A stretch of DNA of 64,000 bases from CAJBVG01 sp943371425 (GCA_943371425.1 CALRUR010000003.1:203364-267363), one strand, 5' to 3'. Shown: positions 1 to 9,322, numbered from the stretch's first letter. Notes: a model not told the origin generated them from the letters alone. Program-made: numbers and translations.

Positions 1-206
1 TCCACACTCTTGCCAACATCCGTTAAACTTTTTACATACTTTAAGGCTGTTTGTATATCCTCCTCGCTGTGTGCTGTAAATAATACGCCAACTGTTTTTG
101 CTTGTTCAAATGGAACGGTTTCTCGCTGCACTCTTCTATTCAAAAGTTCTTTCTTTAACTTCCTACCCGCAAAAAAATAACCCAGTCGTTTAATTAATTT
201 CTTCAT
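1..206 (-). CDS. DUF6913-like protein, N-terminal part (runs off the window)
   Basis: Translating the minus strand from the ATG at 204-206 gives an open frame to the window edge. It starts MKKLIKRLGYFFAGRKLKKE and continues with a basic helix and a short alpha/beta stretch (TVGVLFTAHSEED). This resembles the small conserved Bacteroidota family DUF6913, whose function is unknown. Only about 68 residues are visible, so the C-terminal part cannot be judged. The gene starts about 110 bp from a short-period repeat that lies between it and ligA. Confidence 0.55.
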   Translation of the reverse strand, partial: MKKLIKRLGYFFAGRKLKKELLNRRVQRETVPFEQAKTVGVLFTAHSEEDIQTALKYVKSLTDVGKSV

Positions 207-241
207 TTAGATTTAAATCAGCGCAAGTTAAGAAAATATTA

Positions 242-281
242 GCAGAGAGCAAGAAGCAGGGAGCAAAGAGCTGGGAGCACT
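242..281. repeat. Short-period GGGAGC-type intergenic repeat
   Basis: Purine-rich words built on GAGCA/GGGAGC recur here (gagagcaagaagcagggagc, then aaagagctgggagc). A similar GGGAGC/GGAGCGGGG run lies after selD at 38394-38432. No open frame crosses it. The function is unknown. Confidence 0.5.
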
Positions 282-315
282 AATTGCTAAAACCACTACA
301 CTAACTTCGAAGGCC

Positions 316-356
316 TAATTCATAATTCATAATTCATAATTCATAATTCATAATTA
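316..356. repeat. Tandem 7-bp repeat (TAATTCA)n
   Basis: Five consecutive copies of TAATTCA plus a partial sixth abut and include the stop codon of ligA. The same 7-mer is repeated at 7981-8012, just before the hemJ-like gene. It is a dispersed short-period intergenic repeat. Confidence 0.8.
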
Positions 357-2369
357 TTGAATGAGCATCTGCTCCACTTCTTCTTCACCAATAATGGGTA
401 CATTCAATTTCTGCGCTTTCTGCAACTTACTCGGTCCCATGTTTTCGCCGGCTACCAAATAGTTTAGTTTAGCGGAAATGCTGCTCAGTATTTTACCGCC
501 GTTTGCTTCAATTTTTTCTTTGAGTTCTTCTCTAGAGTATTTGCTAAATACTCCTGATATTAGAAATGATTTACCTTCTAGTATGGAGCTCTCCATCACA
601 ATTTCTTTCTCCACCATCTCAAACTGTAGGCCTTGTTCTTTTAAAAAATGAATTAAGTCTTTATGTTCTTCTTTCGCAAAATAATCGAGGATACTTTGTG
701 CAATACGCTCCCCAATTTCATCTACTCCAATGAGCTCCTCAAAATTTGCCATCATTAATGCATCAATATTTTTAAAGGCCATGGCTAATTTTTTTGCAAC
801 CGTTTCGCCTACATAGCGTATGCCCAAACCGAACAATACTTTTTCGAACCCATTCTCCTTAGATTTTTCTATCCCTTGAATTAAGTTGTGTACAGATTTT
901 GAGGCGAATCGATCTAATTGTAATAATTGTAGTTCCTTCTCTTTTAATCTGTATATATCGGCAATGCCCGAAATTAATCCGGCTTGAAATAATTGCTCTA
1001 TGGTTTCATCGCCTAAACTATCAATATTCATTGCCTTTCGGGAGGTGAAGTGTTGCATCTTGCCTACAATTTGTGGCGCACACTCATCTTCATTTGGGCA
1101 ATAATGTTGTGCTTCTCCTTCTTTTCTAACTAATAGGGCATTGCATTCTGGACAATGTGTAATGTATTGTATTTTGTTAGCTCCCGCTTTTCTTTTTTCA
1201 ATATTTACTTCAATTATTTTTGGAATTATTTCTCCTCCTTTTTCCACTTTCACTACATCCAACTCATGTAAATCTAATTTCTCAATTTGATCTGCGTTGT
1301 GTAAGGAGGCTCTTTTTACAGTAGTACCGGCTAATAATACAGGCTGCAAATTGGCAACAGGTGTAATGGCACCGGTTCTGCCCACTTGGTAATCTACACT
1401 CAATAATTGGGTTTCTACTTCTGCTGCTTTGTATTTATAAGCAATGGCCCAACGTGGCGATTTGGCTGTAAAGCCTAATGCCTTTTGTTGCGCATATGAA
1501 TTTACTTTTATTACAATTCCATCTATATCAAAACTTAAGTGCTCGCGTTCGCTCGCCCAATGCTTAATAAATGTAAAAACATCTTCAATCGTTTTGCAAA
1601 GTTTATAGGTAGGGGATACGTGGAAGCCCCAATTTTTTGCTGCTTCTAAACTCTCATAATGGGTTTGGAAACTTAAGTCCTCTGCCAATAAAAAATACAA
1701 ATAACAATCGAGCCCTCTTTTGGCAACCTCTCTAGAGTCTTGCATTTTAAGGGTTCCGGAGGCAAAGTTACGTGGATTGGCAAACAGTGCTTCGCCAATT
1801 TCTTCACGTTCTTTATTCAACAAATCAAAAGTAGTGCGGTGCATAAATACTTCACCGCGTATTTCAAAAGTAGCAGGGTAATTTCCTTTTTGTAATTTAA
1901 GCGGGATGGTGTTTATGGTTTTTACATTGGCAGTAACATCGTCGCCTTTTGTACCATCCCCTCTTGTAATGGCTTGCACCAATTTACCCTCTTCATACGT
2001 TAGCCCTATAGCTAAACCATCAAACTTAAGCTCACACACATATTCAAACTCATCGCCAATGGCTTTTTTTATTCGCTGGTCGAAGTCTATTAAATCTTGC
2101 TCAGAGTAGGTATTGCCTAAAGAGAGCATAGGGTATTTATGTTCTACCGTTTTAAAATTTTTGGTGATGCTGCCACCTACACGCTGACTGGGTGAATCTG
2201 AGCTTAAGAGCTCTGGGAATTCTTTTTCGAGGGCAATTAATTCTTCTAAAAGCAAATCGAATTCTCTATCGGAAATTAGGGGTGCCGATACTTGATAATA
2301 TAGATGATTGTGTTTATGTAATTCTTCGGAAAGCTCGGCTATGCGGACTTTTGCAGCTTCAATATTCAT
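354..2369 (-). CDS. ligA: NAD-dependent DNA ligase LigA
   Basis: Seals nicks in duplex DNA using NAD+ during replication and repair. From the start MNIEAAKVRI the protein has the adenylation domain with the nucleotidyl-lysine motif CELKFDG (Lys about 115), and RGDGTKGDDVT. An OB fold follows, then a four-cysteine zinc finger (CPEC...CPNEDEC), helix-hairpin-helix repeats (around GLGIRYVGE and IGVDEIGERIA), and a C-terminal BRCT domain (GKSFLISGVFSKYSREELK). At about 671 aa it has the full family length. The frame stays open six codons further upstream, but MNIEAAKVRI matches the usual LigA N-terminus, so I chose the ATG at 2367-2369. Confidence 0.97.
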   Translation of the reverse strand: MNIEAAKVRIAELSEELHKHNHLYYQVSAPLISDREFDLLLEELIALEKEFPELLSSDSPSQRVGGSITKNFKTVEHKYPMLSLGNTYSEQDLIDFDQRIKKAIGDEFEYVCELKFDGLAIGLTYEEGKLVQAITRGDGTKGDDVTANVKTINTIPLKLQKGNYPATFEIRGEVFMHRTTFDLLNKEREEIGEALFANPRNFASGTLKMQDSREVAKRGLDCYLYFLLAEDLSFQTHYESLEAAKNWGFHVSPTYKLCKTIEDVFTFIKHWASEREHLSFDIDGIVIKVNSYAQQKALGFTAKSPRWAIAYKYKAAEVETQLLSVDYQVGRTGAITPVANLQPVLLAGTTVKRASLHNADQIEKLDLHELDVVKVEKGGEIIPKIIEVNIEKRKAGANKIQYITHCPECNALLVRKEGEAQHYCPNEDECAPQIVGKMQHFTSRKAMNIDSLGDETIEQLFQAGLISGIADIYRLKEKELQLLQLDRFASKSVHNLIQGIEKSKENGFEKVLFGLGIRYVGETVAKKLAMAFKNIDALMMANFEELIGVDEIGERIAQSILDYFAKEEHKDLIHFLKEQGLQFEMVEKEIVMESSILEGKSFLISGVFSKYSREELKEKIEANGGKILSSISAKLNYLVAGENMGPSKLQKAQKLNVPIIGEEEVEQMLIQ

Positions 2370-2426
2370 GAAACTAAAGTAGCACAATTAAACGATTTAT
2401 AAAAAGAGTTTGTGCTAAAAAAGGAA

Positions 2427-3500
2427 TTAATTACGCGGAGAAAAATCTATTCTTAAAGAGAAGATGTTAGAGTATAATGCGTCTGATAAATTGCCAATAT
2501 TGGTTAAGGCATAATCGATACTTACGTTTTTAATTTTAACACCTACCCCAAAATTAGGCTGTACATTGGTTGTTTCGGAACCATCAAAATCTTTTACTTT
2601 TTGTATGTTGCCTATACCTGTTCTTAAATAAGCTATTTTGCGGTAATCTACTTCTAAACCAACATGAGGGTCTATAGAAAAGGGATCTGCACTTATCAAT
2701 ACATTCCTTTGCCCATCTGTACTTATGTCTGTATTTACTTCTGCAAGCAAGCCTATTTTAGAAGTTATTTTTGTTTGGTAAGCAACCCCTAATATTAATT
2801 TCGGATTGGTTATTTCTATAGAGTTCTCTGGTATTTCATTACCTGTTCTAATAAAAGCATCTTTGGTAGCATCGTCTAAATTATAAGACCAAGTATTAAA
2901 GGTAGTACTAATGTCTCTGGCCATGGCGCCAAAGCTAAAATGTTCTAATTTATATTGTAACCCGAGGTCTAACCCAAAACCCCAAGCTTGTGCAAAATCG
3001 CCCACGCTGCGCTCTATAACTTTTACATTTGCTCCAACACTTAAGCGCTCGTCTTTCATTTTACGGGCATAACTTGCCATAAATGCATAATCAACTGCCG
3101 AGAAAGAACTTATTCTATCGTAATTTATATTTCCACCGGCATCAATTAATTCGGTAGTATTCGGAATATCATCTACCCCAAAGCGAATTACAGAAAAAGC
3201 GAAATTAGATTTATCATCAATTTTATAGGCCAAAGCCCCGTAATCGTATTTAGCAATGTCGCCAAAATACTCTGCATGCATTAAACCTACTTGTAAATTA
3301 CCCGTCATTTGTGTTAAGCCTGCTGGGTTCCAATACCCAGCGTGTACATCGCTGGTAGAGGCAACCACTGCATTCGACATGCCAAAAGCACGTGAACCAA
3401 CACCCAATGAAAGAAATTCATTGCTGTATTTTCTGCTCTGGCTGTGGGATGTGCTGCTTATTGCGCTAATTAGTAGGCAAATTAGGGTTAGTTTTCTCAT
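2427..3500 (-). CDS. PorV/PorQ-family outer-membrane protein
   Basis: About 357 aa, starting with a signal peptide (MRKLTLICLLISAISSTSHSQ). Next is the family signature LGVGSRAFGMSNAVVASTSD followed by YWNPAGLTQ, then alternating beta-strand sequence ending DYALTNIGNL...SLRIDFSPRN. PorV/PorQ proteins are FadL-like barrels that serve the type IX secretion system or related export in Bacteroidota. Which member this is cannot be told here. The frame opens further upstream, but the signal peptide favours the ATG at 3498-3500. That start overlaps the end of the upstream gene by about 35 bp, which suggests co-transcription. Confidence 0.85.
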   Translation of the reverse strand: MRKLTLICLLISAISSTSHSQSRKYSNEFLSLGVGSRAFGMSNAVVASTSDVHAGYWNPAGLTQMTGNLQVGLMHAEYFGDIAKYDYGALAYKIDDKSNFAFSVIRFGVDDIPNTTELIDAGGNINYDRISSFSAVDYAFMASYARKMKDERLSVGANVKVIERSVGDFAQAWGFGLDLGLQYKLEHFSFGAMARDISTTFNTWSYNLDDATKDAFIRTGNEIPENSIEITNPKLILGVAYQTKITSKIGLLAEVNTDISTDGQRNVLISADPFSIDPHVGLEVDYRKIAYLRTGIGNIQKVKDFDGSETTNVQPNFGVGVKIKNVSIDYALTNIGNLSDALYSNIFSLRIDFSPRN

Positions 3501-4176
3501 TAAATAAGTGGGCCTCAATTTCATCAAATATAAAAAGATAATCTTGTTCTACTATATCCATTAATTCGGCAATGTTTGTATGCATTAGCCTCACATCGCT
3601 TTCCGTAAAAAATTGTCGGCTTAATCGATATTGTATTCTGTTTAACGCATAAACAATACTTTCATTACTTTGGTAGCTCAATAAATATTTAGAGCTGCAA
3701 AATCGTTCGTAAAACAGTTCAAATTCTTGTGCATTTTGGATCTCATTTAGTTCTAAGAACTTGATAATATGTTTAATATCGCATTTTTCTAAACTATCAT
3801 AAAAACCATTCCCCTTAATTTTCTGATTAATTAATAACAGGGTATCGAGCATTATTTCTAAGCCAACATGCCCAATCATAAAGGGTTTTACCATCTTATT
3901 TTCGAAGGGGATGCCTCGCATTCGCTCTGTAATTAAGTGCGATTTTTCTAAGAAATAGGGAGCCTCATGGAAATAATGATCTACGGTTAAATGCCTTTTC
4001 CAGCCATTATAAATGGAAGTAAAAACAGGGTTTTCTGCAAATTTAGCTTCGTGTTTATGTGGGTGAACATTCCAACGGCGATTGTTATTTTTAACTAAAT
4101 CGGGGAGGGCAATGCCTAAAATATAATAAGGATCGGCGTTTTGTTGATCAAAATAATAATGTGATAAGTAGTTCAT
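3466..4176 (-). CDS. Conserved protein, distantly like ACP phosphodiesterase (AcpH/DUF479)
   Basis: 236 aa, soluble. It begins MNYLSHYYFDQQNADPYYIL then GIALPDLVKN. This recalls the N-terminus of acyl-carrier-protein phosphodiesterase (MNFLAH...G...AD), followed by several histidines (WNVHPHKHEA, DHYFHEAPYF) that could bind a metal in an HD-like helical fold. The family assignment is by weak similarity only. Bacteroidota genomes often carry this longer, divergent form as a conserved hypothetical. The 3' end overlaps the PorV/PorQ-like gene, so the two probably form an operon. Confidence 0.55.
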   Translation of the reverse strand: MNYLSHYYFDQQNADPYYILGIALPDLVKNNNRRWNVHPHKHEAKFAENPVFTSIYNGWKRHLTVDHYFHEAPYFLEKSHLITERMRGIPFENKMVKPFMIGHVGLEIMLDTLLLINQKIKGNGFYDSLEKCDIKHIIKFLELNEIQNAQEFELFYERFCSSKYLLSYQSNESIVYALNRIQYRLSRQFFTESDVRLMHTNIAELMDIVEQDYLFIFDEIEAHLFNEKTNPNLPTN

Positions 4177-4197
4177 TCCCCTGCGTTTTAAAAATGC

Positions 4198-4205
4198 TAT
4201 ATTTG
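4198..4205 (+). promoter_or_regulatory. Candidate -7 promoter element of tyrS
   Basis: TATATTTG matches the Bacteroidota housekeeping -7 consensus TAnnTTTG and lies about 25 bp before the tyrS ATG. No clear -33 TTG is obvious upstream. This is an inferred promoter. Confidence 0.5.
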
Positions 4206-4229
4206 AAGCCTAATTTAATGAATTAACCG

Positions 4230-5522
4230 ATGAACAAGAATTTTGTTGAAGAACTTAAGTGGAGAGGCATGTTGCACGATATAATGCCAGGTACAGAAGA
4301 GCAGTTGAATAAAGAGGTAACGGCTGGTTATATTGGCTTCGATCCTACGGCAGATTCTTTACACGTTGGGCATTTGGTACAAGTAATGACGCTTATACAT
4401 TTCCAAAATGCAGGGCATAAACCATTTGCATTGGTTGGTGGTGCAACAGGCATGGTAGGCGACCCTTCTGGCAAATCTGAAGAACGGAATTTATTGAATG
4501 AAGAATCGTTGAACCATAACGTGGCTTGTTTAAAAGCACAATTAACAAGGTTTTTAGATTTTAATTCGGATGCTGTAAATGCAGCAGTTATGGTTAATAA
4601 TTACGATTGGTTTAAGTCGTTCTCCTTTTTAGATTTTATACGTGATGTAGGTAAACACATTACCGTTAATTATATGATGGCGAAAGATTCGGTAAAAAAA
4701 CGTTTAGAAGGCGATACCGGAATGTCGTTTACCGAATTTTCTTACCAATTGGTGCAAGGCTATGATTTTTACTATTTATGGAAAAACCACCAATGTTTAG
4801 TGCAGATGGGTGGTTCAGACCAATGGGGAAATATTGTAACGGGTACAGAATTTATTCGCAGAAAAGATGCTGGTACAGCTTACGCCATCACCACACAACT
4901 TATTAAAAAGTCTGACGGTACTAAATTTGGGAAAACAGAAAGCGGTGCAGTTTGGTTAGATCCTAAAAAAACAAGCCCATATAAATTCTATCAATTTTGG
5001 TTAAACACATCTGATGCAGATGCGAAAAACTACATTCGTATTTTTACTTTGTTAGATAAAAATAGTATTGAGAAATTAGAAGTAGAGCACGATGCTGCTC
5101 CACATTTACGCATTTTACAGAAAGCAATTGCCAATGATATTACCATAAGAGTACATGGTGAAGATGCATTAGACATGGCCATTAAAACCTCGGAGTTTTT
5201 ATTTGGAGCAGGTGATTTAGCTTTCTTGCAAAAATTAAATGATGAGGAGATTTTAGAAGTGTTTGATGGTATTCCTCAATATACCATATCAAAAGCAGAA
5301 CTATCAGCTGGTATAAACATTATCGATTTATTAGCAGAAAAATCAGCAGTTTTCCCTTCAAAAGGGGAAGCTAAAAAAATGATTGCAGGCGGTGGTGTAT
5401 CTCTCAACAAAGAAAAAATAAATAATGTAGAGTTAATAGTTAAAGAAGATGCTTTAATAAACGGGAAATATTTAGTGCCTCAAAAAGGAAAGAAAAATTA
5501 TTTTTTACTAATTTGCTCTTAG
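4230..5522 (+). CDS. tyrS: Tyrosyl-tRNA synthetase
   Basis: 430 aa. Charges tRNA-Tyr with tyrosine in the cytoplasm. Class I signature HVGHL at residues 45-49 and the KMSKS-type loop KFGKT near residues 232-236. The tyrosine pocket segments (FDPTADSLHVGHL, QLVQGYDFYYLW, QMGGSDQWGNI) are present. The C-terminus (SKGEAKKMIAGGGVSLN...) is the S4 RNA-binding domain. Length is normal for the bacterial TyrS type. The gene diverges from the DUF479-like gene. Confidence 0.97.
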   Translation: MNKNFVEELKWRGMLHDIMPGTEEQLNKEVTAGYIGFDPTADSLHVGHLVQVMTLIHFQNAGHKPFALVGGATGMVGDPSGKSEERNLLNEESLNHNVACLKAQLTRFLDFNSDAVNAAVMVNNYDWFKSFSFLDFIRDVGKHITVNYMMAKDSVKKRLEGDTGMSFTEFSYQLVQGYDFYYLWKNHQCLVQMGGSDQWGNIVTGTEFIRRKDAGTAYAITTQLIKKSDGTKFGKTESGAVWLDPKKTSPYKFYQFWLNTSDADAKNYIRIFTLLDKNSIEKLEVEHDAAPHLRILQKAIANDITIRVHGEDALDMAIKTSEFLFGAGDLAFLQKLNDEEILEVFDGIPQYTISKAELSAGINIIDLLAEKSAVFPSKGEAKKMIAGGGVSLNKEKINNVELIVKEDALINGKYLVPQKGKKNYFLLICS

Positions 5523-5567
5523 TATAAAAATAGAAGTACTTACTAACCCAAGCACAATTAGAAATTT

Positions 5568-6419
5568 ATGGATAACCTTGTTTGCAAAAATTGCTCCACT
5601 AAATTCGAAGGTAAGTATTGCCCTAATTGTGGAGAGAAAGTACTAAGCAATAGTGATTTTAAGTTAAAAACATTTTTGTTGCAAGGCTTGGATATTTTTA
5701 CTCATTTAGATTCCAAGTTTTCTAAAACCTTAATTACTTTAGTAAAAAAGCCAGGAGAATTAACCCTTAATAATTGGGAAGGCATGCGCATTGCTTTTGC
5801 CAAACCAATTCAATTGTTTTTTGTGCTAAACGCTTTGTTTTATTTACTAAACAGCTCCACTGTAAATTTTAATATTTTTAATACTCCCTTAAAAAATCAA
5901 TTAAAATATTTTAGTTATTCCGACTATGCAAAAGCAGAAACCGATAAAATTTTAAAAGAAAAGGAATATACCTTTGAAGAGTATCAAACAAAATTTAACC
6001 AAAAATCAGACAACTTATCTAAATCATTAATATTTATAATGATTCCTATACAGGCATTACTTTTATGGCTGTTCTTTTACCGAAAAAAACCATTTTTTGT
6101 ACAGCATTTAATTTTTGCCACTCATTATTATTCTTTTGTACTCATTTATTGTTTAGTAATGATTGCCATTACCTTGCTAGCGGTATTAATTCAACAATTA
6201 ATTCCGAGTTTAAATGCGATGAGTTTGTTAAACGACAGAACATTTTCTTTATTAGGTATTGTATTTATGTCGTATTACTACTTTAATGCATTTAAAAAAT
6301 GTTTTAATTTGAAGTTAGGATATAATATTTTACTTACCGGCGTATTTGTGTATAGTATGTATTATATTTTAGAAATTTACAGACTCATTTTATTTTTAAT
6401 TGTAAGGCAAACCATTTAA
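5568..6419 (+). CDS. DUF3667-type membrane protein with zinc ribbon
   Basis: 283 aa. The N-terminus has a CxxC...CxxC zinc ribbon (CKNCSTKFEGKYCPNCGEK). A conserved segment follows (TLVKKPGELTLNNWEG...), then about five hydrophobic helices (FFVLNALFYLL, IFIMIPIQALLLWLFFY, FVLIYCLVMIAITLLAVLI, others). This layout fits the DUF3667 family of Bacteroidota inner-membrane proteins of unknown function. It follows tyrS by 45 bp and converges on the next gene with only a 1-bp gap. Confidence 0.75.
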   Translation: MDNLVCKNCSTKFEGKYCPNCGEKVLSNSDFKLKTFLLQGLDIFTHLDSKFSKTLITLVKKPGELTLNNWEGMRIAFAKPIQLFFVLNALFYLLNSSTVNFNIFNTPLKNQLKYFSYSDYAKAETDKILKEKEYTFEEYQTKFNQKSDNLSKSLIFIMIPIQALLLWLFFYRKKPFFVQHLIFATHYYSFVLIYCLVMIAITLLAVLIQQLIPSLNAMSLLNDRTFSLLGIVFMSYYYFNAFKKCFNLKLGYNILLTGVFVYSMYYILEIYRLILFLIVRQTI

Positions 6420-6420
6420 A

Positions 6421-7407
6421 TTATTGCACTAACAAATTGCAGCCGCGTATATCTGCATTATCAAACCTACCTATTACTTCGAAACGTTCGTCGGCGTGTT
6501 TTTTACCTAAGTCTTGTGTAGCTATAAAGGAGCAGGAGTGGAGGTTTGCGAGGTCTATGATGTTAATGCCTCCTGTGCGTTCTGGTTTTACATATGAAAA
6601 GGGATCTTGAGTTTCTCGTATCATTATTTTCATCCATGGTGTAGTTCTAAATATACCATTGCCGGTAGAGTATGCTTGAGACAGTAACTCCGTCATTCCA
6701 TATTCTGAATGTATGCTTGGTAGATGGAAGGCTTTACATAAGCTTTGATGTACTTCTTCTCGCAGCATTTCTTTTCGTTTGCCTTTCATACCACCTGTTT
6801 CCATTACAATGCAATGCTCCATTTCAAAAGGAAATTGTTCGGCAAAATCTAGCAATGCATAAGTAACTCCAATTAGTATTATTTTTTTAAGCCCATCGTT
6901 TTCTTCAATTATCTGTTTTATTTTTTCAAATTCATTTAAATAAAAACCGCTGCGCTCATCATTAGAATTTTTAATTAGATGATCGCACATATACACCAAT
7001 GAAGAGCCAGTACGCTCTAAGTAAGAGGGTAGGAGGGCAATGATTACATAGTGTTCTATATTGCCATAAAATAGTTCGAAGGCTTTGTTAAAACTTTGCT
7101 CATAAATGCTAAGCTCAGAAAGGATGTGTTTGCTTTGAATAGTGCCCGTGGTGCCACTCGAACTAAAAACAGTTTCTGTATTTTTTATATTAAAATCGGT
7201 AACAATATGCGATTTAAAAAACTCTACTGGCAGAAAGGGGATGTCTTCTATTCGTTCTACACTATTGGGGTTTATGGCTAAATAATTTACAAACTCTTTA
7301 TAAACGGGTACTGATGCTGCTTGATGCCTGAAAATTTCTAATGCCAAGTCCTCAAATTCTAGGGGGGATTCTATCGAAAATATGGCTTTTGGAGTAATTT
7401 CATTCAT
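6421..7407 (-). CDS. LuxE/PaaK-like acyl-protein synthetase (acyltransferase)
   Basis: 328 aa. The adenylate-forming phosphate loop FSSSGTTGTIQSKH, the segment YALLDFAEQ, and IHSEYGMTELLSQAYS (typical A5 motif, Y-G-x-T-E) mark a LuxE-like member of the ANL superfamily. LuxE activates a fatty acid as acyl-AMP and passes it to a protein thiol. The luciferase partner genes are absent. This stand-alone form is common in Bacteroidota and its substrate is unknown. Confidence 0.75.
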   Translation of the reverse strand: MNEITPKAIFSIESPLEFEDLALEIFRHQAASVPVYKEFVNYLAINPNSVERIEDIPFLPVEFFKSHIVTDFNIKNTETVFSSSGTTGTIQSKHILSELSIYEQSFNKAFELFYGNIEHYVIIALLPSYLERTGSSLVYMCDHLIKNSNDERSGFYLNEFEKIKQIIEENDGLKKIILIGVTYALLDFAEQFPFEMEHCIVMETGGMKGKRKEMLREEVHQSLCKAFHLPSIHSEYGMTELLSQAYSTGNGIFRTTPWMKIMIRETQDPFSYVKPERTGGINIIDLANLHSCSFIATQDLGKKHADERFEVIGRFDNADIRGCNLLVQ

Positions 7408-7467
7408 GCTTGAACGTTCATTATAATTATTGTAAATTTACATTCAAATTCTTAATAGACATACAAA

Positions 7468-7953
7468 TTGGTGAAAAATACTAGCATTTTTATTTTAACT
7501 ATTTTAGGCATAGGCTTATTGGCTTGTAATAAATTGGAGGAGTATGATGATCGACCGATTATTACAGAGGGCTCTTATTCCTTATTACAAAACGCTCAGG
7601 GTAAAGACACTTCCTTAGTATTGAAATTTACTTTTACAGATGGCGATGGAAATGTAGGTTTAAGCACTGGCGATACCATCCCACCTTATGATACCAATGT
7701 GAAAATAGATTACCTCGAAAAAATTGACGGCGTGTTTACCAAAATTTTAATTCCCGGTACAACAGATACCTTAAATTTTAACTCCAGGATTAAAACCTTT
7801 GGTTCTAATAATCCTACCAAAGCAGAAGTAGAAGTAAAAGTTAACATCAGCGTAGTACTCGCCGATACCGTAAAATTCGATTATTACATTATTGATAAAA
7901 GTTTAAATCGCAGCAACAAAATGACCACCGGAACCATCGTACTCAACAATTAA
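7468..7953 (+). CDS. Putative lipoprotein
   Basis: 161 aa from a GTG start. It has a lipoprotein signal peptide with lipobox LLAC (SIFILTILGIGLLAC), then a beta-rich extracytoplasmic part with aspartate-rich turns (FTDGDGNVGLSTGDTIPPYD). Conserved Bacteroidota lipoproteins of this type have no known function. It diverges from the LuxE-like gene across a 60-bp gap that should hold both promoters. Confidence 0.7.
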   Translation: MVKNTSIFILTILGIGLLACNKLEEYDDRPIITEGSYSLLQNAQGKDTSLVLKFTFTDGDGNVGLSTGDTIPPYDTNVKIDYLEKIDGVFTKILIPGTTDTLNFNSRIKTFGSNNPTKAEVEVKVNISVVLADTVKFDYYIIDKSLNRSNKMTTGTIVLNN

Positions 7954-7980
7954 TTCAATCCAGCACAAACGGTGCTCTCA

Positions 7981-8012
7981 TTCATAATTCATAATTCATA
8001 ATTCATAATTCA
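7981..8012. repeat. Tandem 7-bp repeat (TTCATAA)n
   Basis: About four and a half copies of the same 7-mer seen at 316-356, placed directly before the hemJ-like start codon. Confidence 0.8.
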
Positions 8013-8016
8013 AAAA

Positions 8017-8544
8017 ATGCTCTACTGGAAAGCCCTTCACATCATCTTCGTAGTAACCTGGTTCGCCGGTTTATTTTACATTGTACGTTTGTTTATTTAT
8101 GATGTAGAAGCAAATTCCAAAGAGAATGAGGTGCGAGATATTTTGCAGAAGCAATTTAGAATTATGCAGCGTAGGTTGTGGTATGGCATTACCTGGCCAT
8201 CGGCAGTAATAACCATTGTAACGGGAACTTACCTTGCGTATATTACTAATTACTATACATCGTTTTGGTTGATGTTAAAACTTGCATTTGTATTGTTATT
8301 GTTTTTGTATCAATTAATTTGTCAGAAAATATTTAACCAATTACAAAATTCGGAAGTAAAATGGACTTCGTTTCAACTGAGATTATGGAACGAGCTTGCT
8401 ACTTTATTTTTAGTAAGTATTGTATTTATAGTAGTGTTGAAAGATACCTTAGGCTTATTATACGGAATGGCTGGTTTATTAATTGTTACGGGTGTGTTGT
8501 TATTGGCCATACGTATTTATAAAAAAGCAAGAGCGAAAAGTTAA
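8017..8544 (+). CDS. hemJ: HemJ/CopD-like membrane protein (protoporphyrinogen oxidase candidate)
   Basis: 175 aa with four to five transmembrane helices. The N-terminus WKALHIIFVVTWFAGLFYIVR with a conserved His near residue 8 and the RRLWYGITWPSAVITIVTGTY segment are typical of HemJ (UPF0093). HemJ is a heme-binding integral membrane protein that oxidises protoporphyrinogen IX in heme synthesis in bacteria lacking HemG/HemY. Other heme genes are not nearby, so the name rests on sequence pattern. The 3' end overlaps the convergent downstream gene by 4 bp. Confidence 0.75.
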   Translation: MLYWKALHIIFVVTWFAGLFYIVRLFIYDVEANSKENEVRDILQKQFRIMQRRLWYGITWPSAVITIVTGTYLAYITNYYTSFWLMLKLAFVLLLFLYQLICQKIFNQLQNSEVKWTSFQLRLWNELATLFLVSIVFIVVLKDTLGLLYGMAGLLIVTGVLLLAIRIYKKARAKS

Positions 8545-8966
8545 GGTTGAATTCGGCTTTCGTCCGATTCATTTTCTTCTACACTTATTTCATTACTGAT
8601 AGCTTGTTGTAAGGCATTTTTAATTTTACTGAAAATTTCTGGATGCCAATTTTCTTCGGAGAGTTTAGAAACTAATCCCATGGCAAGCTGTGCAATGCCA
8701 TATTTTACTAATATGTTCGACTTTTTTAAGATTACTCTTTCTACTAAAAACCCAGCAAGAATAGTGAGCCCAGTAGTTACTACTGTTTTGTTTTTTGCTT
8801 TTTTATTAAAGAATGATTTTATTCCTGCATTTAACAAGGCACCTGGTTCTAAATCTTCAGAAAGATCGTCGAATCTGGTTTGTAATACTTGCTCTTTCGC
8901 TTTTATTTCTAATTGCAGTCTGTAAATTTCTTTTTCTAGCTCAAGTTTATTTGTTATGGTTGCCAT
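8541..8966 (-). CDS. Hypothetical protein paired with holin-X-like protein
   Basis: 141 aa. The N-terminus is a charged, probably coiled-coil helix (KLELEKEIYRLQLEIKAKEQ), then one hydrophobic stretch (TTGLTILAGFLVERVIL) and an acidic tail. It overlaps the upstream holin-X-like gene by 20 bp, so the two are translated together. Similar pairs occur in Bacteroidota. No function is known. Confidence 0.6.
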   Translation of the reverse strand: MATITNKLELEKEIYRLQLEIKAKEQVLQTRFDDLSEDLEPGALLNAGIKSFFNKKAKNKTVVTTGLTILAGFLVERVILKKSNILVKYGIAQLAMGLVSKLSEENWHPEIFSKIKNALQQAISNEISVEENESDESRIQP

Positions 8967-9321
8967 GGTTTTCTTCTTTAAAAAGTTCGCGAATAATAGT
9001 ATTGCTGATGTAGTTTTTTAATGCTTTTCTAAACAGAAACGCTACCATCAACATAAAAAAATAAATGCCCGCTACGCATAAAAATCCTAATGAAAAACTT
9101 TGTAAAACTTCTGCCAAATAATAAGCCAAGGCAAAGCTCCCAAACACAAATGCCATAGAGGCGAATATTATTAATACAGCGCTAGAGCTGATGCTTGATA
9201 TTAATTCTGCAGCCGTTTTCCGGATTTGTAAGCTGAGTAAATTAGAACGTAAATTGATGTACGATTTTAGTTCTGTAACTAATGCTAATACATCTTCTTT
9301 TATAGTATTGTTATTTTCCAT
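8947..9321 (-). CDS. Phage holin family protein (holin-X / DUF1469-like)
   Basis: 124 aa. A short cytoplasmic helix (VLALVTELKSYINLRSNLLSLQ) is followed by two transmembrane hairpins (SSAVLIIFASMAFVFGSFALAYYLAEVL and SLGFLCVAGIYFFMLMVAFLF). This is the arrangement of the PF07332 'actinobacterial holin-X' family, widespread outside phages. There is no lysin nearby, so a lysis role is unlikely. It sits 1 bp after the BamA-like gene. Confidence 0.65.
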   Translation of the reverse strand: MENNNTIKEDVLALVTELKSYINLRSNLLSLQIRKTAAELISSISSSAVLIIFASMAFVFGSFALAYYLAEVLQSFSLGFLCVAGIYFFMLMVAFLFRKALKNYISNTIIRELFKEENHGNHNK

Positions 9322-9322
9322 T

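Noticed and set aside
1906..2109. Plus-strand 67-aa open frame inside ligA
   Set aside because: It lies wholly in the opposite strand of a strong gene, and has no recognisable start context or family pattern.
8947..9321. Prophage lysis cassette
   Set aside because: The holin-X-like protein has no lysin or phage structural genes nearby, and such proteins are common in non-phage settings.
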